Position numbers and translations under genes: made by a program
In this document: one piece after another, positions 7,851-13,061 of the stretch
How the letters are laid out: every line of letters begins with the position of its first letter
Numbering within the stretch: the first letter of the stretch is position 1
The notes under the pieces: generated by a model
Seen by the model: the letters and a program-made list of their open reading frames with translations, nothing else
The model's database searches: none
Told to the model about the DNA's origin: nothing
Assembly: GCA_050010255.1 (NCBI GenBank)
Contig: JBEKLJ010000095.1
Coordinates: 1-13,061 of the forward strand
DNA length: 13,061 nucleotides
Direction of reading: 5' to 3'
DNA from: JBEKLJ01 sp050010255
GTDB lineage: Bacteria > Acidobacteriota > Terriglobia > Bryobacterales > Bryobacteraceae

Positions 7851-8189
7851 TTAGCGCACGAAGTGCGGCAATTCGGCGGGGATCTCCAGGGCCAGCTCGA
7901 CCAGGCCGCGATACTTGCCGTCCACGTACCAGGGCGACTGGTAGATCAGCTTCCGGACGCCGTTCTTCTCGATGGTGTACACGTTGGCCCGGCCGGAGGC
8001 CAGCAATTCCTTCAGTTTGGTGCGGGCCGGCTCGGGGTGGCAGTCGAGCGCATTCGTGCCGATGAGCCGCGCGCCGCCGCTGCTCTCGAAGCTCCGGATA
8101 GCCCTCGCGTTCATGGCCAGGATGATTCCGTCGGAGTCGCAGACGGTCACGGCTGCGGGAAACTCCTGTATCCAGGCGTGCGGTTCCAA
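7851..8189 (-). CDS. Small single-domain PAS protein
   Basis: The 112-residue protein is essentially one PAS domain. FPAAVTVCDSDGIILAMNARA (10-30) is the usual first beta-hairpin and helix, then GTNALDCHPEP and KLIYQSPWYVDGKYRGLVELALEIP form the last strands. PAS domains bind small ligands, haem or flavin, or mediate protein contacts. No output domain (kinase, GGDEF, HTH) is attached, so it would act as a separate sensor or binding module in the cytoplasm. The start is TTG 8189, two nt after the xylB stop, with only a weak GGA-type ribosome site; the next candidate (a GTG at residue 14) would cut into the domain. The tight spacing argues for co-transcription and coupled translation with xylulokinase, suggesting a link to sugar metabolism. 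That link is an inference. Confidence 0.85.
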   Translation of the reverse strand: MEPHAWIQEFPAAVTVCDSDGIILAMNARAIRSFESSGGARLIGTNALDCHPEPARTKLKELLASGRANVYTIEKNGVRKLIYQSPWYVDGKYRGLVELALEIPAELPHFVR

Positions 8190-8191
8190 GG

Positions 8192-9676
8192 CTACATCCG
8201 CGAGTAGAGCGGCTTCAGGGCCTGGTAGAGGGCCTGGTAGACCTGGTGGCCGCGGCGGTAGACCTCGGCCTGGTCCGGCTGGGGTGCGACCGAGTCCACC
8301 TCGCGGATGGCGGCGTGGCAGACTTCGGGCGCCGAGGAGTAGACGCCGTCGCCGACCAGCGCCATCAGCGCGGCGCCGTAGGCCGAGCCTTCCTGTGTTT
8401 CCAGCACCACGACGCGCTTGTCGAAGACGCTGGCCAGCATCTGGCGCCAGAAGGCGCTCTTAGCGCCGCCGCCGGAAGCGCGCACCGAGGCGACCTCGAC
8501 GCCCAGCCCGGCGACGATGTCGAGGCAGTCTTTTTGGCTGTAGCTAACGCCTTCGAGCAGCGCGCGGATCAGGTCGGCGCGAGTGTGCTTGTTGGTGATG
8601 CCAATCCAGCCGCCGCGCGCCGTGGCGTCCAGGTGCGGCGTGCGCTCGCCCATCAGGTAGGGCAGCCAGTAGAGGCCGCGGGAGCCGGCCGGCGCCGTGG
8701 CGGCTTCGGCGGTGATCAGGTCGTAGTCCGTGCCGGGCGCGAGCTGGTTGCGGAACCACTGCAAGCTGAGCCCGGCGCCCTGGGTCACGCCCATGACGTG
8801 CCACTTGCCGCGCACGGCGTGACAGAAGGTGTGGACGCGGCCGGCGGGGTCATAGGCGACCTTCTCCATGTGCGCGAAGACGACGCCGGAAGTGCCCAGG
8901 GTGTCGGAGACGACGCCGGGCTCGACCACGCCGTTGCCCACGGCGCTCGAAGCTTGGTCGCCGCCGCCGCCGACTACAGGCGTGCCAGGCTCGAGGCCCG
9001 TCAACTCCGCCGCCGCGCGGCTCACGCGCCCGCTTACGTCGGTGGACTCGGCGCAGGCCGGGAGGATGCCGCGGTCGAGGCCCAGGCCGTCCATCATTTC
9101 ATACGACCAGCGCCGGTTGACCACGTCGAACATGGATGTGCCGGAGGCGTCGGAGACCTCGGAGGCGTACTCGCCGGTGAGCTGGAAGCGCAGGTAGTCC
9201 TTGGGCAGAAGCACCTTGCGAACGCGCTCGAAGTGCTGCGGCTCGTTGTCGCGCACCCACAGCAGCTTGGGCAGCGTGAAGCCGGTGAGCACCGGGTTGG
9301 CGGTGTAGCGGAGCACGTTCTCACGGCCGATTTTGGCGTTGACGAAGTCCACCTGCGCCTGGCTGCGCTGGTCGCACCAGATGAGCGCGGGGCGGATGAC
9401 CTGACTGGTAGCGTCGAGCAGGCACAGGCCGTGCATCTGGCCGGAGAGGCCGATGCCGCGCACCTCCTTGCCCGTGATGCCGGCCTGGGCCAGGACGCCG
9501 CGGATGGCTTGCTGCGCCGCGTCCCACCAGTTCTCGGGGCGCTGCTCGGCCCACAACGGCTGCTCCATGCGCATATCCTCGTGCGGCGCCGTGAAGCCGG
9601 CCCGCACTTTGCCCTTGTCGTCCACCAGCAGCGCACGGGTGCCTCCGGTGCCGACGTCGATTCCCATCCAGTACAT
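8192..9676 (-). CDS. xylB: Xylulokinase (FGGY carbohydrate kinase)
   Basis: Xylulokinase phosphorylates D-xylulose to xylulose 5-phosphate, feeding the pentose phosphate pathway. The 494-residue length is normal. The N-terminal ATPase phosphate loop is GIDVGTGGTRA (5-15), the substrate-binding SGQMHGL lies at 78-84, and the catalytic aspartate of GGGGDQ is Asp240. The FGGY-type signature region is YLMGERTPHLD (340-350) followed by GGWIGIT, and the C-terminal nucleotide-binding SGGGAKS is at 401-407. ATG 9676 has GAGGAG 8 nt upstream. It follows the GT28 gene by 52 bp and precedes the PAS gene by 2 bp on the same strand. No xylose isomerase, transporter or XylR regulator is in the window, so substrate specificity rests on sequence resemblance alone; another FGGY ketose or polyol kinase is a minor alternative. 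Confidence 0.94.
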   Translation of the reverse strand: MYWMGIDVGTGGTRALLVDDKGKVRAGFTAPHEDMRMEQPLWAEQRPENWWDAAQQAIRGVLAQAGITGKEVRGIGLSGQMHGLCLLDATSQVIRPALIWCDQRSQAQVDFVNAKIGRENVLRYTANPVLTGFTLPKLLWVRDNEPQHFERVRKVLLPKDYLRFQLTGEYASEVSDASGTSMFDVVNRRWSYEMMDGLGLDRGILPACAESTDVSGRVSRAAAELTGLEPGTPVVGGGGDQASSAVGNGVVEPGVVSDTLGTSGVVFAHMEKVAYDPAGRVHTFCHAVRGKWHVMGVTQGAGLSLQWFRNQLAPGTDYDLITAEAATAPAGSRGLYWLPYLMGERTPHLDATARGGWIGITNKHTRADLIRALLEGVSYSQKDCLDIVAGLGVEVASVRASGGGAKSAFWRQMLASVFDKRVVVLETQEGSAYGAALMALVGDGVYSSAPEVCHAAIREVDSVAPQPDQAEVYRRGHQVYQALYQALKPLYSRM

Positions 9677-9684
9677 GAAGAGGT

Positions 9685-9690
9685 CTCCTC
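9685..9690 (-). promoter_or_regulatory. Ribosome binding site of the xylulokinase gene
   Basis: The minus strand reads GAGGAG, 8 nt before ATG 9676. It fixes the start there although the frame stays open 59 codons further upstream into the glycosyltransferase gene. Confidence 0.7.
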
Positions 9691-9728
9691 GAGAATTTGG
9701 CCGCCTGCTCAAGCGGCGATCTTCTATC

Positions 9729-10865
9729 TTAGCCGGAATGGCGAGCGAGAATCCGGGCCAGAACATCCGGGATCTCGAACACGGCGCGGTTGTCGATGGC
9801 GGCGGCGCGGGCGCGGAAGCGCGCGAGGTTCTCGCGCTCGATGAGCGTCCCAACGGCGTCCGCGATGCGGCGGAAGCCCGGCAGCACGACCCCGACCTCC
9901 TGCTCGATGACCCACTCGGTGTTGAAGCGCTCCTGCGGGAGCGTGCAGACGTTCCGCTCGAGGATGACCGGGAGCTTCATGGCCAGCGCCTCGCTGATCG
10001 AGCCCGGGCCCGGCTTGCCGATGAAGAAATCCGAGAGGTGCATGTAATAGCGCACCTCGGAGGTGAAGCCCTCGACGTACTTCCGCATCCGGCCCGCCCG
10101 GGCGCTCAGCTTCGCCTGCAGCTTGCGGTTGTGGCCGCAAATGAGAATGAGCTGCACGCCCAAGCCGGAGCGATCCAGGCGGTTGTGGATCTCCAGCATC
10201 ACCGGGCTGCCCTGACCGCCGAAGAGAACCAGGCCGGTGGGCAGGTCCGGATCCAGGCCGAGGCGGAGGCGTTCGGCGCGGCGGTCCGCGGTGATCGGCT
10301 CATAGAAGCGCGGGTGGAGGATCATGCCCGAGACGCGGGAAATGCGGTCGCCGGCATGGCCCAGCGCGCGCGCCTGCTCGACGGCTCGGGCCGAGCCGCA
10401 GACCAGGTACTCGGACTCGCGCTCCATCCAGAAATGCGGCGGGTAGTCGGCCAGGTCGGTAAGGATGGTCGCGAACGGCCTGCCGGGGAGCGCGTTGCTG
10501 ACACTTTCCGCAAGGGCGCGATTGAAATTCGGAACCAACGAAACGACCATGTCCGGCTGGTCCGCCCTCCAGAACCGCTCCAGCAGGCGCACCTGCTTGG
10601 GGTGGTAGAGGCGGATGAGGACGTGCATGCCGGCCAGCATTTGGGCCGTGCCGAGCGTCCAGCCTCGCTGGACGAGCTGGTTGTACACGTCCTGGAGGCG
10701 CAGGCCGAGGTACTTGCGGAAGATGTCCAGCGGGTCGAGAAGTTCCTGGAGGTTGACCAGGCGGACGTCCCAGGGGCGCTGCTGTTGCTTAATGGCCAGG
10801 GAGAGCGCGGTGGCGGCGCTGCGGTGGCCGCCGCCGGCGTCGAAGTAGAGGAAGTCCAGCTTCAT
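9729..10865 (-). CDS. GT28-family glycosyltransferase, MGDG-synthase/UgtP-like
   Basis: The 378-residue protein opens with YFDAGGGHRSAATAL (7-21), the N-terminal signature of monogalactosyldiacylglycerol synthase-like proteins. TDLADYPPHFW (136-146) matches the usual acceptor-side motif. FGGQGS (215-220) starts the C-terminal Rossmann half, and GKPGPGSISEALAMKLPVIL (283-302) is the typical UDP-sugar-binding site of GT28 enzymes related to MurG. Such enzymes transfer a hexose from a UDP-sugar to diacylglycerol, making glycolipids at the inner face of the membrane; there is no signal peptide or obvious transmembrane segment. Donor and acceptor are not determined here. ATG 10865 is preceded by ATAGG. 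It heads the GT28-xylB-PAS group. Its upstream region is wholly repeat-derived, with the 705-bp insertion starting 82 bp away, so its promoter may lie inside repeat DNA. Confidence 0.9.
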   Translation of the reverse strand: MKLDFLYFDAGGGHRSAATALSLAIKQQQRPWDVRLVNLQELLDPLDIFRKYLGLRLQDVYNQLVQRGWTLGTAQMLAGMHVLIRLYHPKQVRLLERFWRADQPDMVVSLVPNFNRALAESVSNALPGRPFATILTDLADYPPHFWMERESEYLVCGSARAVEQARALGHAGDRISRVSGMILHPRFYEPITADRRAERLRLGLDPDLPTGLVLFGGQGSPVMLEIHNRLDRSGLGVQLILICGHNRKLQAKLSARAGRMRKYVEGFTSEVRYYMHLSDFFIGKPGPGSISEALAMKLPVILERNVCTLPQERFNTEWVIEQEVGVVLPGFRRIADAVGTLIERENLARFRARAAAIDNRAVFEIPDVLARILARHSG

Positions 10866-10887
10866 GGACCTATAGCCGACAGCGTTC

Positions 10888-10904
10888 AGCTATCAGCTTA
10901 CAGC
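10888..10904. repeat. Heptamer-repeat remnant upstream of the GT28 gene
   Basis: AGCTATCAGCTT is identical to 12 bp within the heptamer array at 4285-4389, and is followed by ACAGC. It abuts the truncated left end of the second palindromic element, replacing the first ~24 bp seen in the intact copy. Confidence 0.55.
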
Positions 10905-10907
10905 CGC

Positions 10908-10948
10908 CGGCTGCGGCTTGCGGGAGGCCGGTATCTTCTCAAGTTGCG
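10908..10948. repeat. Left fragment of the second palindromic element
   Basis: These 41 bp match 2733-2773 of the intact element with a single C/T difference. The outer 19-bp terminal repeat is missing. The fragment stops exactly where the 705-bp insertion begins, and homology resumes at 11653. Confidence 0.85.
10940..10947. repeat. Left 8-bp target-site duplication
   Basis: CAAGTTGC here is repeated at 11653-11660. In the uninterrupted element at 2709-2892 the corresponding site occurs once (2765-2772). A 9-bp reading (with the next G) is equally possible because the element begins with G. Confidence 0.75.
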
Positions 10949-11001
10949 GTAGTGGGTCAGTTTGAACCCCGCTACCTAGAATACTGCTATACTTTCGGGC
11001 C

Positions 11002-11511
11002 ATGAAACGGCTGTTGTGCACTCCCGCCATGCTCGTGTCGATGGTCTTCTCGATCGGTTGCGCGAAAGCCCCGGCTCCCGCAAAAAAAGACGCCGGGGAC
11101 GATGACAGGACTGAGCTTCTGCTAAGACATCTGGTTCACCGGGTCGACGAGCTCCGGGACGCCTTGGGAAAGAGCCGGAATGAAACCCTCGCTCATGATA
11201 ACCGCTGCCTGGAGGATCAGATCGCCGAGCTCGAAGGCCACCCGGTCCACCACCCAAGATATGATCCGGCGGCTTCCGCGCGTAAACTGGCCGCAGACCT
11301 CGATTCCGATCTGGAAAGTATGGCGATAGATCTTCTCGACAGCCAAGCTGTAACCGAATATCACAATCGTCACCACCCAGAAGCGCCATGGGATGATAGG
11401 GACGACGCGCTTCGCCTTCTTTGTGGCGACTGTTCCAAGGAACGAGCCGCCCGCGATGCAAAGATCGTTTCCGAGCTGCGCACTCCTGGGACGGCGGGTC
11501 CAGCCCACTAA
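11002..11511 (+). CDS. Putative small lipoprotein carried by the insertion
   Basis: The 169-residue protein starts MKRLL and has a hydrophobic stretch ending in FSIGC, a plausible lipobox with Cys20 as the lipid site; Ala at +2 suggests outer-membrane sorting. The rest is hydrophilic and strongly charged: helical DRTELLLRHLVHRVDELRDAL and a possible metal- or structure-related HNRHHPEAPWDDRDD, with a CGDC pair near 143-146. I recognise no family. A TATACT hexamer sits 8 nt before ATG 11002 but without a well-spaced -35. The ribosome site is weak. The opposite strand has an open frame in the same codon register (11122-11601); the plus strand is preferred for its G-rich first codon positions and signal peptide, but either could be the real gene. 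The stop TAA lies in the loop of a hairpin (11504-11517). Confidence 0.5.
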   Translation: MKRLLCTPAMLVSMVFSIGCAKAPAPAKKDAGDDDRTELLLRHLVHRVDELRDALGKSRNETLAHDNRCLEDQIAELEGHPVHHPRYDPAASARKLAADLDSDLESMAIDLLDSQAVTEYHNRHHPEAPWDDRDDALRLLCGDCSKERAARDAKIVSELRTPGTAGPAH

Positions 11512-11517
11512 AGTGGG
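11504..11517. other. Hairpin over the lipoprotein stop codon
   Basis: CCCACT, AA, AGTGGG is a perfect 6-bp stem containing the TAA stop. No T-tract follows, so termination is doubtful. A second perfect hairpin, GCTACG-GGCTT-CGTAGC, lies at 11569-11585 within the same insertion. Confidence 0.45.
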
Positions 11518-11652
11518 ACGTTCAGCGGGCGCCCTCGGCAGATAGCGATAGCATGGCTTACCGCTTGCGCTACGGGCTTCGTAGCCGGTCCCAAATTTCA
11601 TGACCCGCCACTTTCAAATCGTCAACGGGCGAGAATAAATTGACCCACTACC

Positions 11653-11660
11653 CAAGTTGC
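11653..11660. repeat. Right 8-bp target-site duplication
   Basis: CAAGTTGC copies 10940-10947 directly after the right terminal inverted repeat of the 705-bp insertion. Confidence 0.75.
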
Positions 11661-11678
11661 GCTTGGCCGGCGTTCTCA

Positions 11679-11775
11679 CAAAAACCGGGTACAGACAACC
11701 ACTTTTCGCGTGCGCTAGTTCGTTGTCTTCAGCGAACCTGGAGCGCGAAAAGTGGTAGTCTGGCCCCGGTTTTTG
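11679..11775. repeat. 97-bp inverted-repeat hairpin element
   Basis: The arms 11679-11710 and 11744-11775 are complementary at 29 of 32 positions. They begin CAAAAACCGGG at one end and finish CCCCGGTTTTTG at the other. The interior adds GTTCG and CGAAC pairing. The element replaces roughly the middle 30 bp of the palindromic element, between GCTTGG and GTACG. No target duplication is clear. The ends resemble sequences I associate with REP-type repeats moved by single-strand (tyrosine) transposases; this is a weak inference. No coding content. Confidence 0.75.
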
Positions 11776-11781
11776 TACGGA

Positions 11782-11860
11782 CCTGCGGGCTCATCCCGTG
11801 GCGCGCCTTGAATCTGCCGGCCTCGCGCGGCGCCTCGCTTCGAACGGTGCGAGAAGATCG
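11782..11860. repeat. Right fragment of the second palindromic element
   Basis: These 79 bp align without gaps to 2809-2887 of the intact copy with four substitutions. The last few bp of the terminal repeat are lost. The gene-free stretch 11512-11887 is explained by this fragment, the hairpin element at 11679-11775 and the tail of the 705-bp insertion. Confidence 0.85.
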
Positions 11861-11887
11861 CGCTTGCGCGTGGCCTTCGATCGGCCC

Positions 11888-12361
11888 TTACTGCTTTTCG
11901 TGGACCATCGTCTGGGTCATCTCCCCCTGCGGGCCGGACCAGGTCCGGACCAGGGTGAGCGTCTTGCCGTCCTCGCTCAAAGTCCACTTCTCCTTGATGG
12001 TGAATTCACCGCGGTCGCTGCTCGCCGTGGAGTCGATCAGCAGTGCTCCGCCTTCCCACCTGCACTTGCTCTTGAAAACCATGGAGCCGAACTGGCTCGT
12101 GCTCTCGGTGCCGTCGGTGGTGAGGGTCCTATCGAACGTGCGCTCGCCCTGTTCCCCCGACCACGTGGTGGACATTTTCAGGGTGGGCTCCGCATGCTGG
12201 ATCTTCGTGACCATGCTGGTGGGGGCCGGCATCGGACCGAAGTCGCTGTTGGAGATGTTCATCTTCCATGAGCCGCTGAGATTCGGCGGGGCCGCGCCCG
12301 GCGCAACCGCCAGGAAAGTCAGAAGGAACGCCGCGAGGAGCTTGAATGCGTGTTGTCGCAT
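11888..12361 (-). CDS. Small secreted lipocalin-like protein of unknown function
   Basis: The 157-residue protein has a clear signal peptide: MRQHAFK, a Leu/Ala/Phe core, and likely cleavage after APGA near residue 23. The mature part starts with LSGSWKMNISNSDFG, a pattern common at the start of secreted lipocalin- or calycin-like small proteins in acidobacteria. Alternating beta strands follow, rich in Thr and Trp (TTWSGEQGERTFDRTL, then KEKWTLSEDGKTLTLVRTW), suggesting a beta-barrel binding an unknown ligand. ATG 12361 has AAGGA 7 nt upstream. The start codons of this gene and the divergent gene at 12385 are separated by only 23 bp, so promoters must overlap coding sequence. Its stop is 27 bp from the repeat fragment. 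It is probably periplasmic. Confidence 0.8.
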   Translation of the reverse strand: MRQHAFKLLAAFLLTFLAVAPGAAPPNLSGSWKMNISNSDFGPMPAPTSMVTKIQHAEPTLKMSTTWSGEQGERTFDRTLTTDGTESTSQFGSMVFKSKCRWEGGALLIDSTASSDRGEFTIKEKWTLSEDGKTLTLVRTWSGPQGEMTQTMVHEKQ

Positions 12362-12368
12362 CTGGTAG

Positions 12369-12373
12369 TCCTT
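12369..12373 (-). promoter_or_regulatory. Ribosome binding site of the 12361 gene
   Basis: AAGGA on the minus strand, 7 nt before ATG 12361. It lies within the 23-bp gap shared with the divergent plus-strand gene. Confidence 0.6.
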
Positions 12374-12384
12374 ATCTCTAGGCT

Positions 12385-13061
12385 ATGCCTCGGGGCTCGA
12401 AGCAGGAACAGTGTACCGCAACGGGTGAGGCGGCGATCCAGTGGCTGCTCGAGGGTGACCCGTCGATCCGCTGGCAGGCGATGCGCGACCTGCTCGGCCG
12501 CGGCGCGCGCACGGTGGCGCGCGAACGCAAGCGGGTGGCGGAAGGCGGCTGGGGCGCCCGCCTGCTCGCGCTTCAGGACGCCTCCGGGCAGTGGGGTGGC
12601 GGCGTGTACACGCCGAAGTGGACCTCGACTACCTACACGCTGCTGGAGTTGCGCGGCCTCGGCCTGCCCGCCGGCAATCCACAGGCGCTCAAGGGCTGCC
12701 GCCTGCTGCTCGATCGAGGCCTTTACCACGATGGCGGCATCAACTTCGGCTGGGCGCCGTGGCCCAGTGAAACCTGCGTCACCGGGATGGTGCTGTCGGT
12801 GTCGGCCCATTTCGGGCTGAAGGACGAGCGGCTGGAGCGGCTGGCCGCTCACCTGCTCGGACAGCAGATGACGGACGGCGGCTGGAACTGCCGGTCCTTC
12901 CGGGGCGCCACTCACGGTTCGTTTAACACGACCATCAGCGTGCTGGAGGGCCTGCGGGATTACGAGGCGTTGAATCCGGAGCGCGCCCCGCGGCTCCGCC
13001 AGGCGCAGGAGCGCGGCCGCGAGTTCCTGCTGGCGCACCGGCTGTTCCGCTCGCATCGCAC
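12385..13061 (+). CDS. Squalene-cyclase/prenyltransferase-like all-alpha protein, 3' end beyond the window
   Basis: An open frame of 225 codons runs from ATG 12385 to the window edge with no stop; an in-frame TAG at 12379-12381 makes this the first possible ATG. Residues 18-38 (IQWLLEGDPSIRWQAMRDLL) match the start of the protein at 79. Typical alpha-alpha barrel repeats follow: ASGQWGGGVYTPKWTSTTYTL, then HDGGINFGWAPWPSETCVTGM, then QQMTDGGWNCRSFRGATHGSFNTT. QMTDGGW resembles the QW motif of terpene cyclases and the DGGW repeats of prenyltransferase beta subunits. I see no signal peptide and no DxDD in the visible part, so a catalytic role is open. There is no good ribosome site before ATG 12385; a leaderless message or the in-frame ATG at residue 33 are alternatives. 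It diverges from the gene at 11888-12361. Confidence 0.8.
   Translation, partial: MPRGSKQEQCTATGEAAIQWLLEGDPSIRWQAMRDLLGRGARTVARERKRVAEGGWGARLLALQDASGQWGGGVYTPKWTSTTYTLLELRGLGLPAGNPQALKGCRLLLDRGLYHDGGINFGWAPWPSETCVTGMVLSVSAHFGLKDERLERLAAHLLGQQMTDGGWNCRSFRGATHGSFNTTISVLEGLRDYEALNPERAPRLRQAQERGREFLLAHRLFRSHR

Larger units (their letters stand above)
10948..11652. mobile_element. 705-bp non-autonomous insertion with a passenger gene
   Basis: Terminal inverted repeats GGTAGTGGGTCA (10948-10959) and TGACCCACTACC (11641-11652) are perfect over 12 bp, with further partial matches inward. An 8-bp duplication CAAGTTGC flanks it, and its removal restores the palindromic element as seen at 2709-2892. 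Eight-bp duplications are known for several DDE families, such as ISL3, IS66, IS1595 and IS256. There is no transposase; the only sizeable content is one putative lipoprotein gene. This fits a mobile insertion cassette moved in trans by an unseen transposase. The left end can also fold on itself (GGTAGTGGG with CCCGCTACC, to 10976). Confidence 0.8.

Noticed and set aside
5291..8065. Very long plus-strand open frame (924 codons) opposite priA
   Set aside because: It mirrors the secure priA gene. Its product is a low-complexity Ala/Gly/Glu/Arg-rich string with no domain, as expected for the antisense of GC-rich coding DNA.
8246..9844. Plus-strand open frame (532 codons) opposite xylulokinase
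   Set aside because: Antisense shadow of a well-supported FGGY kinase; the composition is Ala/Gly/His-rich without motifs.
9453..10952. Plus-strand open frame (499 codons) opposite the glycosyltransferase
   Set aside because: Shadow of the GT28 gene; it spans two real minus-strand genes and the repeat region.
10962..10993. Promoter TTGAAC ... TATACT before the lipoprotein frame
   Set aside because: Spacing is 20 bp, longer than the usual 16-18, and the -10 lies only 8 nt from the ATG. It is noted in the gene entry but not called as a feature.

Overview
The window is GC-rich bacterial chromosome. Three things suggest an acidobacterium, perhaps of the Solibacter/Bryobacter type: the overall gene style, the short secreted proteins of unknown function, and dense families of small palindromic repeats. 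This placement is an inference from general impression, not from a marker gene.

Layout: (1) 1-1113: a tandem 21-bp repeat and a terminator-like hairpin, then a plus-strand gene for a WLL-type all-alpha (squalene-cyclase/prenyltransferase-like) protein. (2) 1199-2650, minus: an extended-SDR epimerase/dehydratase with a C-terminal zinc-ribbon. (3) 2651-3200: a complete 184-bp palindromic element and a minus-strand tRNA-Cys(GCA) with encoded CCA. (4) 3202-4128, minus: a secreted protein of unknown function. (5) 4129-4451: no gene; an inverted-repeat element with 35-bp arms enclosing AGCTTCC-type heptamer repeats. (6) 4452-10865: five minus-strand genes in two close-packed groups, transcribed in the order GT28 glycosyltransferase, xylulokinase, PAS-domain protein, then (after 172 bp) priA and a GNAT acetyltransferase. 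priA and the GNAT gene overlap at TGATG. (7) 10866-11887: a nest of mobile DNA. A second copy of the palindromic element is split by a 705-bp insertion with 12-bp perfect inverted ends and 8-bp target duplications, which carries a putative lipoprotein gene but no transposase. The remaining half also holds a 97-bp inverted-repeat hairpin. (8) 11888-12361, minus: a small secreted protein, divergent by only 23 bp from a second WLL-type all-alpha protein that runs off the window end.

Housekeeping (priA, tRNA-Cys) and carbohydrate/lipid functions (xylulokinase, MGDG-synthase-like glycosyltransferase) form the stable core. The gaps between them are filled by at least four families of repeats. The most interesting structure is the nested insertion at 10908-11860, because the intact copy at 2709-2892 in the same window shows what the target looked like before it was interrupted.
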